This document shows, one piece after another, positions 17,610 through 25,585 of a DNA stretch of 51,583 bases. Source of the stretch: Bacteroidota bacterium. Its GTDB lineage: Bacteria > Bacteroidota > Bacteroidia > Chitinophagales > Chitinophagaceae. The position numbers and the translations under genes were made by a program. The stretch covers positions 1-51,583 of the forward strand of contig JAFDXO010000187.1 of the NCBI GenBank assembly GCA_018267925.1. The letters are read 5' to 3'. Within the stretch, counting starts at the first letter, position 1. Every line of letters starts with the position of its first letter. The notes under the pieces are model-generated. The model had not been told where the DNA came from, searched no databases, and saw only the letters and a list, made by a program, of their open reading frames with translations.

Positions 17610-20057
17610 ATGTTTCGTTTTGCTGAGGTTATCATACCTCTTAATCTACCCAAAACGCTCACCTATGGCATACCTCTTGAAATGCAAGATGTTTTGCAGA
17701 TCGGAATGCGTGTGGAAGTTGCCTTAGGAAAAAACAAGCTGTATGCTGGTGTAGTAGCTGCTGTACATAACCAACAACCTGATGCTTTTCAAATCAAACC
17801 AATTAAAAGTATTCTGGAAAATCAGCCTTCTGTTTCAGAAATCCAGCTTCAGTTTTGGCAATGGATTGGTGAATATTACCTTGCCTCACCCGGCGAAGTG
17901 ATGCAGGCTGCTCTACCTGCACATTTAAAATTGGCAGCGGAAACACGTTTGGTCTGGCTTAGACCGGATTATGAAGTGAATTGGTCGCCTGAAGCAGATC
18001 TTGCCGTTGCAGCCTTGCAATTAAAAAATGAAATTTCCCTTAGTGAGTTACGCAATATAGTGGGTGTCAGAGCATTTGCTCAAGTTGTCGAGGAATTGAT
18101 CGAGAAACAAGTCGTATTGATAAAAGATGAATTAGAGCCAACTTACAAGCCCAAAAAGGAAAAATTTATTTCATTATCAATTGCCTATCATAAAAATGAC
18201 GAAGCTTTAAGTAAGCTTTTTGACACGTTTGCCAAAGCACCTAAACAAGAAGCTCTTTTGCTTGGCTATTTGCAACTATCTCATGACAATCAATTTGTTC
18301 GACAACAAGAGCTTTTGGAGCGTACTCAAATAAGTGCAGGTGTGTTAAAAACAATGATAGAAAAAGGTGTTTTTGATATGAATGAAATTGAGGTTGATCG
18401 GTTGTATTTTAAACAAAACACCTCAATCCAAGAATTTGTTTTAAGCCCGGCACAAAAGCTCGCTTTTGAATCATTATCTGAATGCCTACAACATAAAAAT
18501 GTAGTGCTGTTGGAAGGTGTAACAAGTAGCGGTAAAACGCTGATTTATGTTGAAAAAATTCGAGCGTGTCTTCGCGAAGGAAAGCAAGCCTTATTTCTAT
18601 TGCCTGAAATAGCCCTTACCACCCAGCTTATGAAAAGGCTACATGGGTTTTTTGGCGATAAGCTGGGCGTTTATCATTCGCGATTTAGCAATAATGAACG
18701 GATAGAAATTTGGGAAAAAGTAAGGAAGGGACAATATCAAATTGTGGTCGGCCCACGATCAGCATTATGGTTGCCATTTTCCTCTTTGGGATTGATCGTG
18801 GTAGATGAAGAACATGATGCGTCTTACAAACAAAAAGACCCTTCTCCTCGATTTCATGCAAGAGATGCAGCTATCTATCTTGCTTCACTACATCATGGAA
18901 AAGTCATTTTGGGTTCTGCTACTCCTTCTGTAGAAAGCTTATATAATGCCGAACAAGAAAAATATGGCTATGTGCAGTTGTTAGAGCGGTTTCAGGGTGT
19001 AGAAATGCCTACTATAGAAATTGTTGAGGCAAAATCTGCCGAGATACTAAAATCTCAAGGGATTAAAATGATAACCCCTAAGTTGATAGAAGCAATGACT
19101 ACAGCATTACAGCATCAAAAGCAGATCATTCTTTTTCAAAACCGTCGTGGATATGCCCCTTTTCAGTTGTGTTTAGTATGTGGATGGGTGCCTCAATGCA
19201 AGAATTGCTCTGTATCATTAACTTTCCATAAAAGTTCAGACAAACTACATTGCCATTATTGCGGATTGAAAGCAGCTCCCTTACATACGTGTGCTTCTTG
19301 TGGTAGCAATCGTCTGCAAAGCAAAACATTTGGTACTGAAAAAATAGAAGAGGAAGTAAAGCAAATTTTTCCACAAGCTATTGTAGCAAGAATGGATGTG
19401 GACAGTATGCGAGGAAAAAACACAATCAATGATTTATTAGAAAAAATAGAAAAAAGAAAGGTTGATATTCTGGTAGGAACTCAAATGGTTGTAAAAGGGT
19501 TGGACTTTGCCAATGTAGTCTTAGTAGGTATTTTAAATGCTGATAGCCTGCTTAGTTTTCCTGATTTTCGTGTTAATGAACGTGCTTTTCAGCTTATGGA
19601 GCAAGTAAGCGGACGTGCCGGACGTTCAAATGGAGAAGGAAAGGTGTTCATTCAAGCTTACAATATCAACCATCCTGTATTGCAATGGGTGAAAAATCAT
19701 AATATTCGGTCACTATATGAGCATGAAATTGCTTTCCGTTCACATTTAGGTTATCCTCCCTTTACACGCCTTATTAAAATTGCGGTTAAGCATAAGGACG
19801 AAATTAAATCCCAGAAGGCTGCAACAGAATTAGCAAAAGCACTGCAAGGAATAGAAGGTATAAGCGTTGCCGGTCCGGCTCCAGCCTTAGTTAACCGAAT
19901 TAGAAATCAATACATATTTGAAGTTTGGATTAAATGCCCAAAGAACGCATCTATAATTGCTCAGGTAAAGCAAACCCTTCAATCCGTTCAACAGAACTTA
20001 ATCAGTCAACGTAGTTTTGGTAATGTGGTTTTTGTTTTTGATGTGGATCCGGTTTAG
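17610..20057 (+). CDS. priA: Primosomal protein N' (replication restart helicase PriA)
   Basis: PriA binds stalled forks and D-loops and reloads the replicative helicase. ATG 17610 (MFRFAEVIIPLNLPKTLTYG) is chosen; the extension upstream would precede the promoter. Order: N-terminal DNA-binding domain (1-105), SF2 helicase core with Walker A GVTSSGKT (303-310) and DEEH (399-402), a zinc-binding region with eight cysteines starting at C521 (CLVCGWVPQCKNC...), then the second helicase lobe with QVSGRAGRSNG and a C-terminal domain ending VVFVFDVDPV. Length is 815 residues. The last 183 bp are duplicated about 5.7 kb downstream, beyond the restriction-modification island. The present 3' end may itself derive from the incoming DNA. 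Confidence 0.95.
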   Translation: MFRFAEVIIPLNLPKTLTYGIPLEMQDVLQIGMRVEVALGKNKLYAGVVAAVHNQQPDAFQIKPIKSILENQPSVSEIQLQFWQWIGEYYLASPGEVMQAALPAHLKLAAETRLVWLRPDYEVNWSPEADLAVAALQLKNEISLSELRNIVGVRAFAQVVEELIEKQVVLIKDELEPTYKPKKEKFISLSIAYHKNDEALSKLFDTFAKAPKQEALLLGYLQLSHDNQFVRQQELLERTQISAGVLKTMIEKGVFDMNEIEVDRLYFKQNTSIQEFVLSPAQKLAFESLSECLQHKNVVLLEGVTSSGKTLIYVEKIRACLREGKQALFLLPEIALTTQLMKRLHGFFGDKLGVYHSRFSNNERIEIWEKVRKGQYQIVVGPRSALWLPFSSLGLIVVDEEHDASYKQKDPSPRFHARDAAIYLASLHHGKVILGSATPSVESLYNAEQEKYGYVQLLERFQGVEMPTIEIVEAKSAEILKSQGIKMITPKLIEAMTTALQHQKQIILFQNRRGYAPFQLCLVCGWVPQCKNCSVSLTFHKSSDKLHCHYCGLKAAPLHTCASCGSNRLQSKTFGTEKIEEEVKQIFPQAIVARMDVDSMRGKNTINDLLEKIEKRKVDILVGTQMVVKGLDFANVVLVGILNADSLLSFPDFRVNERAFQLMEQVSGRAGRSNGEGKVFIQAYNINHPVLQWVKNHNIRSLYEHEIAFRSHLGYPPFTRLIKIAVKHKDEIKSQKAATELAKALQGIEGISVAGPAPALVNRIRNQYIFEVWIKCPKNASIIAQVKQTLQSVQQNLISQRSFGNVVFVFDVDPV

Positions 20058-20271
20058 CCATGTGTGAATCTATATAAGACAATTGACGATAAGAATAAGG
20101 CTAAACTATTTTATAAAAATTAAATATACAATATTTTGCTCGTAATCAACTTTATTTGTACTCCACGCAAAAACAAGAAAGAGGCTGTTTCTAAAGTTGA
20201 AAGCAGCCTCTTATGTTGCATAGTAATTATGCGATAATTATTGCTTCAAAAACTTCGCTATTTGCCGAGTT
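19875..20271 (+). repeat. Left direct repeat flanking the island (397 bp)
   Basis: This segment holds the last 183 bp of priA, its terminator, and the last 11 or so codons of the convergent T9SS gene that is whole at 25947-27917. It matches 25586-25980 with seven substitutions and two single-base indels, about 98 per cent identity. The T9SS fragment ends at base 20271, where unrelated island sequence begins. Confidence 0.95.
20181..20212. terminator. priA terminator, left copy
   Basis: GAGGCTG (20181-20187) pairs with CAGCCTC (20204-20210). The outer 7 bp are perfect, and the extended stem is broken by one extra G relative to the right copy at 25891. Confidence 0.75.
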
Positions 20272-20406
20272 GTAGGCAACCCCATTGGACGACCGTACAA
20301 ATTTGGGCTTACAGATAAAAACGAAAACTAATCCCACCCACCACCCGATTTTTTTGACAGTTCAAAACATTTTCTAAAAACTGTTTGCTCAAATAAAAAC
20401 TTTCAC

Positions 20407-20431
20407 TAACTTTGTTGCTTATAGTCAACAA
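20407..20431 (+). promoter_or_regulatory. Methyltransferase promoter with controller operator
   Basis: TAACTTTG (20407-20414) matches the TAnnTTTG -7 box, 23 bp before ATG 20438. It overlaps the palindrome TTGTTGCTTATAGTCAACAA (20412-20431). Its core, TTATAGTC, is the reverse complement of GACTATAA, which occurs twice at the controller promoter. A 12-bp stretch, TTATAGTCAACA, is shared exactly with the proximal controller site. Placed over the -7 box and start point, it would repress. Confidence 0.65.
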
Positions 20432-20437
20432 CTAAAA

Positions 20438-22330
20438 ATGGTAAAGAAAGAGATATTGAACGACCTTATTTCTAATCAAGACCTTACAAGTCTTGAAAGG
20501 CATTTGGTTTATCAATATCTGAACAACAAAGACCTTGACTTTTCGAAAAGCCCAATATTGTCCGAATATCTTAACGACTTTGAGCAAGACACTAATTTGT
20601 TTTTTGGTGTTTCGGCATTGGAAATTGAAACAATCAAAGACCTTGAAAATCATTTAGAGCTTATTATTCCACAAACGGACAGAAAGCTAAATGGTGCATT
20701 TTTCACACCAGACTACATTATTAATTTCATCATTAACGAAGTTAAACCACAACTAAACGATAAAAACCTTGACCCAAGTTGTGGTTGCGGAGCTTTTTTA
20801 ATCGGCTTGACTGATTACTACAAAAACACTTTTGACAAGTCAATAAAATCTATCGTAAAAGAAAATATTTTTGGTTCGGACATTCTTGCCTACAACATTC
20901 ATCGCACCAAACTTTTGCTGACAATTTATGCTTTACATCATAATGAAATTTTGGAAGAAAGTGATTTTAACTTGTTCAACCAAGACAGTTTAAAAGCTGA
21001 ATGGAATTTGCAGTTTGATACAGTTGTCGGTAATCCGCCTTATGTAAAATATCAAGACCTTTCATACGAGAACAGAGAATATTTAGTAAAAAATTGGACA
21101 ACCGTTGAGGGTGGAACTTTCAATCTTTATTTTGCCTTTTTTGAATTAGGTTACAAATTACTGAAACCAACAGGACGATTAGGTTTCATCACACCAAACA
21201 ATTATTTTACTTCGCTTGCAGGCGAAGCAATGCGTAGATTTTTTCAACAGAAAAAATGCGTTTCACGCATTATTGATTTTACACACAAAAAAGTGTTTGA
21301 CGCTCAAACTTACACAGCTCTGACTTTCTTAAACAAACAGGAAAACGAAGCGATTACGTTTGACAGAATTAAAAATGGCTACACGCCACAAGAGTTTTTG
21401 CCAAAAGCAAACGGTTCGCCAAACTACTTGAAAGATTTGAACGTAAAAAAATGGCGTTTGCTCAAAACGGACGAACAAAAAAATATCAAAACCATTGAAA
21501 CAATCGGAACGCCAATCAGCAAACTGTTTGACATTTGCGTAGGCATTGCAACGCTGAAAGACGAAGTATTTTTCATTGACGGAAGCAACGCAAAAAATGG
21601 CTGTTTCATCAAGACAACCGAACACGGAATTTTTGAAATTGAAAAAGAAATTACAAAACCTGTTTACAAAATTTCTGACTTCAAAATACAAGAAGAAACC
21701 GAACAAAACACAAGACGAATAATTTGCCCTTACACAATCAAAGGCAACACGGCAACACCAATTCCCGAAACGGAATTTAAAAAGCGTTTCCCGAAATGCT
21801 ACGCATATTTGCTTTCGGAAAAAGAAGTTTTGCAAAACAGAGATAAAGGAAAAGTAAATTTTGAGCCGTTTTATGTTTGGGGCAGAACGCAAGGTTTGGC
21901 AAAAACAGGAATGAAAATTTTAAATCCTACATTTAGCCAAACGCCAAGATTTTTGAAAGTAAACGAAGAAGAAGCCTATTTTACAAACGGCTACGGCACA
22001 TATTTTAGAGAACAAGAAACAGAAACTTTGTTTGCTGACAGTGTAAATCCAATTTCAAAAGTTGAAAACATTGACGTGGTGCAAAAGATTTTTAATTCTA
22101 TTGTAATGCACTACTACGTTAGCAAAACAAGCGTTGCTATTGAAGGTGGTTATCCTTGTTATCAAAAAAACTTCATTGAAAAATTTACAATTCCCGAATT
22201 TTCGGAAAGTGAAATTGAGTTGCTTCGCAACTTATCCGACAAACAAGAAATTGACGATTTTTTAATTGAAAAATACGGTTTAAGTTTAACTCAAGAATTT
22301 AGTTATTTGCTCAACTATAACGGGAGTTAA
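20438..22330 (+). CDS. N6-adenine DNA methyltransferase, TaqI/Eco57I-like
   Basis: A 630-residue type II modification enzyme that transfers methyl from S-adenosylmethionine to adenine N6. The gamma-class motif order is seen: motif X-like GAFFTPDYIINFI (86-98), motif I DPSCGCGAFL (112-121), motif IV NPPY (199-202), then a long C-terminal target-recognition region that resembles the TaqI-like specificity domain (VAIEGGYPCYQKNFIEKFTIP). The recognition sequence cannot be read from the protein. The 3' end overlaps the convergent winged-helix gene by 45 bp. Base composition is lower in GC than in neighbouring core genes, in keeping with transfer. It appears intact. Confidence 0.92.
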   Translation: MVKKEILNDLISNQDLTSLERHLVYQYLNNKDLDFSKSPILSEYLNDFEQDTNLFFGVSALEIETIKDLENHLELIIPQTDRKLNGAFFTPDYIINFIINEVKPQLNDKNLDPSCGCGAFLIGLTDYYKNTFDKSIKSIVKENIFGSDILAYNIHRTKLLLTIYALHHNEILEESDFNLFNQDSLKAEWNLQFDTVVGNPPYVKYQDLSYENREYLVKNWTTVEGGTFNLYFAFFELGYKLLKPTGRLGFITPNNYFTSLAGEAMRRFFQQKKCVSRIIDFTHKKVFDAQTYTALTFLNKQENEAITFDRIKNGYTPQEFLPKANGSPNYLKDLNVKKWRLLKTDEQKNIKTIETIGTPISKLFDICVGIATLKDEVFFIDGSNAKNGCFIKTTEHGIFEIEKEITKPVYKISDFKIQEETEQNTRRIICPYTIKGNTATPIPETEFKKRFPKCYAYLLSEKEVLQNRDKGKVNFEPFYVWGRTQGLAKTGMKILNPTFSQTPRFLKVNEEEAYFTNGYGTYFREQETETLFADSVNPISKVENIDVVQKIFNSIVMHYYVSKTSVAIEGGYPCYQKNFIEKFTIPEFSESEIELLRNLSDKQEIDDFLIEKYGLSLTQEFSYLLNYNGS

Positions 22331-22903
22331 AGCATTCCCAGCAACACTTTCAAGAATAGTCCTAACAGATTTTAAGGATTCTGTTATAATCGTAGGTTTT
22401 GGTTTCGGGGAATCTTTTTGAATAGTTAGCGTTTGTATTTCACTGTTTAGTTCCTCTGATAAATCATTAGTCAAAGAAATCTTTTCGCTAATATCTTTTA
22501 AAGATTTTATCAAATCATTTAACTGATTTAATTTATTACTGTCAAAATGATTTGTGATTGTTGAATTAGACGTTGCTTGCTGTATTGTTGAATTAGTCAT
22601 TGTTTCAACATTTATGATATTTATTGGCAAGAAATGTTCTGTTGCTCTGTTCGGGTATTCAATTGCTTGTTCAACCTCTTTTACGCCCCAATGTGTCAGA
22701 CTTATTCCACCGCCTAAAGCAATGGCTTCAATTAAATTTTCGCCAATTAGATAATCAACAATTTGTCTTGTTGCTTCTCTTTCAAAATTTAATTCCTTTC
22801 CTACTTCCCACATATTAAACATTGCACCTGTATCCCCATTACTCTCTGAGTAAAGTTTTTCAAGGAATAAAAATCTATTTTTCTTTTTTTGTTCTAAAGA
22901 CAT
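22286..22903 (-). CDS. Small winged-helix protein of the restriction operon
   Basis: A 205-residue protein I cannot name. Residues about 10-85 look like a winged helix-turn-helix (MWEVGKELNFEREATRQIV, then YLIGENLIEAIALGGGISLT). A linker holds a beta-type stretch MTNSTIQQATSNSTIT. Residues 120-160 are helical. The tail LKSVRTILESVAGNALTPVI is hydrophobic and helical. From memory, a similar NS-x-IQQ plus ILEGxAGN module recurs in small defence-associated proteins, possibly for assembly; that is not verified. It lies 21 bp after the endonuclease-like gene, in the same direction, so it was probably the last gene of the controller-endonuclease operon. The insertion sequence upstream may have cut it off from its promoter. 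Confidence 0.6.
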   Translation of the reverse strand: MSLEQKKKNRFLFLEKLYSESNGDTGAMFNMWEVGKELNFEREATRQIVDYLIGENLIEAIALGGGISLTHWGVKEVEQAIEYPNRATEHFLPINIINVETMTNSTIQQATSNSTITNHFDSNKLNQLNDLIKSLKDISEKISLTNDLSEELNSEIQTLTIQKDSPKPKPTIITESLKSVRTILESVAGNALTPVIVEQITKFLS

Positions 22904-23481
22904 TTCGTTTTGAATTTATTGTTGTTATTTGAATTTACCTGTTCCAAATCTTGTTGAATAAACTTTCAACAAGTCAGAAATGAAATTTGGGAAACTCAAA
23001 TTTTCAATCGTTGCAATAGAATTTTCGGGCAACAAATTGTCTTTCTTCAATTCTTCGTTTGTGTTGTAAATCTTCGGCACTTTTTGACTGAAATCCACAA
23101 TCAGCAAACAAACTCTTTCGTATTTGAAATGGTCGTCCGTTGTAGATTTTCGCCCATTAACAGCCGAAAACGAAAGCAAATATTTTTCAACGTGTTTTGC
23201 GACACCTTTCACATTTTTGTATTTCACTTCGTTGTTGTTAGCGGCATTGCTATCGTATTCATTTACAGCAATCATATAAAATTCGCCAAGCACCATTTTC
23301 GGACAACGCAAATGTAAATTCAACGCTTCTGCAAAAGTTCTTTCGTAAAGCGTATCAAAGTTTTTAGCAGAACTACTTAACTGACTGCGAACATTGATAG
23401 ACAAAGATTTTTCGGTAAAATCAAATCCGTATTTATCCTCTTGTCCGTATAAAATTCCGGGTCACATTTAATTTTTGGGGA

Positions 23482-24399
23482 CTACGCAAAAAGTTTGTGT
23501 AATCTGAATAGGAAGAATTTGGTATCAACAACCCCTCTTAGGTTGGCTCGGAAGAGTTTTATTTTGGAATTGAATGATTCTGCATTGGCATTTGTGTTTC
23601 TATTTATGAAGAAATTTAGGATGTTGTCTAAGTTGTGTTTTACGGTGTTGGCTACGGTATAAAATGTTTTGAGTTCGTTGTTGTGTGTTTTCTCTATCCA
23701 TTGTTGGAATAAAGATTTAGCATGAATAAGATGCTTTTGTTCGTAGATACGCCTAAAGTGCATGGTATGCTCGTAAGCTGTTTTGAGTATAGGATATTTT
23801 GTAAATAACAATGAGGCTCTTTGTTGTTGTGAGGGTGTCCAGTCGGTGGTTTTCTTTGATAATATATAGCGGCATCTTGCCAGTAGTTGCTTAGGTGTAT
23901 CGCCATTGGATAGTTCTTCTGGGGTGTATTTTATTGTTTTCTTTTTAGCTTCTTCTATGGCTTTGTTTTCTTTGTCCAACTCTTCCCATCGGAGCTTGAT
24001 GCGAATGTGTTGCAGGGCTTCCATCGCCAGTTTTACTACATGAAAACGGTCGGTAACAAGCCTTGCGCGGGGAAATGCCGTTTTAGATGCCGATTCCATA
24101 TTCTTTGCCATATCCAATGTTATTTCTTCTACCTGTAAACGCTTTTCAAGACTGATTTTTTCAAGTACAAACACGATGTCTTTTGCCAATGTACCTTTTA
24201 CCGAAGCTACCAATGACCCCTTCTTGCCTCTGCCGCTTTTGTTGGTGATGAATGTATAAAGCTCGCCCTGCGAAAGACTTACTTCGTCTATACTCAAGTG
24301 CTTGCCAATGTTTTCCGGAAAAATCAGGTAATCTTCGGCATGAATCTTTTGCTCCCACTCCTTAAACCCACTGCTAAACTTCTTATACGAACGCCTCAA
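23482..24399 (-). CDS. ISL3/ISAon1-like transposase, catalytic part
   Basis: A 305-residue DDE transposase domain. Family features include HLSIDEVSLSQGELYTFITN, LDMAKNMESASKTAFPRARLVTDRFHVVK (given here only as a region near residues 95-122, with D-M and TDRFHVVK as the key parts), and the C-terminal NTNANAESFNSKIKLFR holding the final acidic residue. The frame is open upstream of this ATG and runs back into the preceding transposase frame, reading VDTREDTISNICSYYG. The true protein may therefore be a product of frameshifting or a separately started chain. The stop lies 23 bp from the element's end. Confidence 0.85.
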   Translation of the reverse strand: MRRSYKKFSSGFKEWEQKIHAEDYLIFPENIGKHLSIDEVSLSQGELYTFITNKSGRGKKGSLVASVKGTLAKDIVFVLEKISLEKRLQVEEITLDMAKNMESASKTAFPRARLVTDRFHVVKLAMEALQHIRIKLRWEELDKENKAIEEAKKKTIKYTPEELSNGDTPKQLLARCRYILSKKTTDWTPSQQQRASLLFTKYPILKTAYEHTMHFRRIYEQKHLIHAKSLFQQWIEKTHNNELKTFYTVANTVKHNLDNILNFFINRNTNANAESFNSKIKLFRANLRGVVDTKFFLFRLHKLFA

Positions 24400-24436
24400 T
24401 ACCTGCGGTTTTACTCCGTAATAACTGCATATATTG

Positions 24437-24841
24437 CTAATCGTATCTTCCCGTGTATCTACCTGTACCTTTTAAAAAATCCGCAAGTTCTTTAGTGAGT
24501 TTAGAACCTTCGGCTATATACGTGTAATCATTGCGTACTATCTCTTTGGGATTGGTTTTGTTGCGCCATCGCCTCCTTCGGATAACCAAAAAAACATCTT
24601 TACCGCGAAGTGGAAAATCCTGAACCCGTATCTCCGTAAAGTCTTTTGACTCATAAAGACTACTCTCATAGCCACTGTGTAATACATTATTCTCTTCTAA
24701 ATGAAGTTCATAAAATAGCTTCTTATCCGTTAGGCGGCAAAACTCCTTTACTTCCACTAACTTGAAATGTTCCAATAATCCCTCTGGGAGTAGCAACTTA
24801 AATATTTCTTTTTCCAATGGCTTTTTTATGGCAAAGTAAAT
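24437..24841 (-). CDS. ISAon1-like transposase N-terminal region
   Basis: About 135 residues forming the N-terminal part of the same transposase (LLLPEGLLEHFKLVEVKE, then DFPLRGKDVFLVIRRRRW). The open frame continues to 24928 in the interrupted host gene, so the start is uncertain. Candidates inside the element are a non-ATG codon near 24841 or TTG at 24817. The frame ends at 24437. The catalytic frame lies at +1 relative to it, across a T6A4 run (plus-strand coordinates about 24471-24480). Two separately annotated parts are usual for this element family, as I recall. Confidence 0.7.
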   Translation of the reverse strand: MYFAIKKPLEKEIFKLLLPEGLLEHFKLVEVKEFCRLTDKKLFYELHLEENNVLHSGYESSLYESKDFTEIRVQDFPLRGKDVFLVIRRRRWRNKTNPKEIVRNDYTYIAEGSKLTKELADFLKGTGRYTGRYD

Positions 24842-25138
24842 ATTCTCCCCAAAAAATAACACTGTCCCAAAATTCCTTGAAAATTCAGCGTTTCTTTTTT
24901 CGCTTTTGCGTTTGTTGGAACAGCACAAATATCTTGGTCTTTTTTCTTAAAGAAACCCGACAACGAAAGTTCACCGTGCGATTGGTCTATAGGCGGATTA
25001 AGACATTCGGGATTTACACCATTTCGGATTAGTTCAGCTTTTGCAACTTCGTGTAACAATTTAATCGGCTTTTGACTTCTGATAAGATTGTTTTTTCCTT
25101 CAGTTCCCGACTTTTTTATTGCTGTTTCAATAGACTTC

Positions 25139-25384
25139 TTAATTTCGTTTACTGCGTTTTGCAGTGTTATCAAATTCGCCATCGTTAAAAAATTCTTTTA
25201 GTGATACGCCAAGTGCAACAGCGATTTTCTCAATATTGACAATGGAAATATTTCGCTGACCATTTTCAACACTTGCGATATAGCTTCTATCCAAATCAGC
25301 CGTGTAAGCCAAATCCTTTTGCGACATTTCTTTCGCTTCACGGAGTTCCTTAATTCGCTGACCTATTTTTTCTTTTACACTCAC
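25139..25384 (-). CDS. XRE-family controller (C) protein of the restriction-modification system
   Basis: An 81-residue helix-turn-helix protein. The HTH covers about residues 8-65 (IKELREAKEMSQKDLAYTA, YIASVENGQRNISIVNIEKI, LGVSLKEFF), like C.PvuII and C.AhdI proteins. GTG 25384 is the only possible start: an in-frame TAG lies 24 bp upstream and the next ATG is inside the HTH. Its 3' end overlaps the endonuclease-like gene's start by 44 bp, the classic C-R arrangement. C proteins delay endonuclease expression on entry by activating their own promoter and then repressing it and often the methyltransferase promoter. Matching sites are present at both promoters here. Confidence 0.88.
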   Translation of the reverse strand: MSVKEKIGQRIKELREAKEMSQKDLAYTADLDRSYIASVENGQRNISIVNIEKIAVALGVSLKEFFNDGEFDNTAKRSKRN

Positions 25385-25388
25385 GGGA

Positions 25389-25433
25389 CAAAATTGAGAA
25401 TATGTTGACTATAAATCAAAGACTATAAGTAAC
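25389..25433 (-). promoter_or_regulatory. Controller promoter with two operators
   Basis: On the minus strand TTTG (25417-25420) and CAATTTTG (25389-25396, one mismatch to TAnnTTTG) are separated by 20 bp, and the latter lies 4 bp before the GTG, giving a nearly leaderless transcript. The plus-strand core GACTATAA occurs at 25407-25414, inside the spacer, and at 25421-25428, just upstream of the -33 element, 14 bp apart. This fits a distal activating and a proximal repressing C-protein site. Confidence 0.65.
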
Positions 25434-25585
25434 ACTTGAAACTTTATTTTGACAGAAAAACAAGCGACAGAAAAAGGGGCTGCCTACAACAAGCAGTTTT
25501 GCAAGAGAGCGGGTGAATGGCTCCGATTGAAAATTTGTGCTATGTTTGAAGTTCGGTTCTTCGCTTGGAGTTTAGTGCTAAAAGC

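Larger units (their letters stand above)
23459..24868 (-). mobile_element. ISL3-type (ISAon1-like) insertion sequence, 1410 bp
   Basis: The ends are GGGTCACATTTAATTTTTGG at the left and, on the other strand, GGGACAGTGTTATTTTTTGG at the right, matching at 18 of 23 terminal positions and both continuing GGA. The flanking 8-bp target duplication AAAATTCC is perfect (23451-23458 and 24869-24876). An 8-bp duplication and GGG termini fit the ISL3 family. Two transposase frames read on the minus strand. The perfect target duplication suggests a recent insertion. Confidence 0.92.
22925..25182 (-). pseudogene. Restriction-endonuclease-like gene split by an insertion sequence
   Basis: The two coding parts are 24869-25182 (start MANLITLQNAVNEIKK) and 22925-23458 (end FGTGKFK). 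Removing the element and one 8-bp target copy joins NFQGIL to YGQEDKYGFDF in frame and restores 279 codons. No catalytic motif is certain; a possible nuclease core lies around EFYMIAVNEYD and RVCLLIVDF. The endonuclease role comes from position: it follows and overlaps the controller gene by 44 bp and is paired with a methyltransferase. The residue pattern LSINVRSQLSSSAKNFDTLY is characteristic enough for a database search to settle the family. As it stands the gene should make no full enzyme. Confidence 0.75.
20269..25490. repeat. 15-bp inverted repeat near the island edges
   Basis: GTTGTAGGCAACCCC at 20269-20283 and GGGGCTGCCTACAAC at 25476-25490 are inverted copies matching at 14 of 15 bases. 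The left arm begins inside the left direct repeat's last three bases. The right arm lies 95 bp before the right direct repeat. Only the two arms are the repeat; the span given is arm to arm. Confidence 0.7.
20272..25585. other. Restriction-modification island inserted at the priA 3' end
   Basis: A 5.3-kb segment between the two 396-bp direct repeats. It carries a methyltransferase gene, a winged-helix gene, an endonuclease-like gene with an insertion sequence in it, and a controller gene. The host junction (priA, terminator, convergent T9SS gene) is complete on the outside of each repeat. No integrase or tRNA lies at the borders. The structure is that expected from a single crossover between the chromosome and a circular molecule carrying a diverged copy of the priA-T9SS junction, but other duplications could give it. 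Confidence 0.8.

Noticed and set aside
21329..21892. 187-codon minus-strand ORF inside the methyltransferase gene
   Set aside because: It is a shadow frame with biased Phe/Cys-rich composition; the plus-strand methyltransferase motifs are unambiguous.
25476..25585. Integron attC-like site at the right island edge
   Set aside because: The core does not fit the GTTRRRY/RYYYAAC pattern, no integrase is present, and the left edge lacks a partner.
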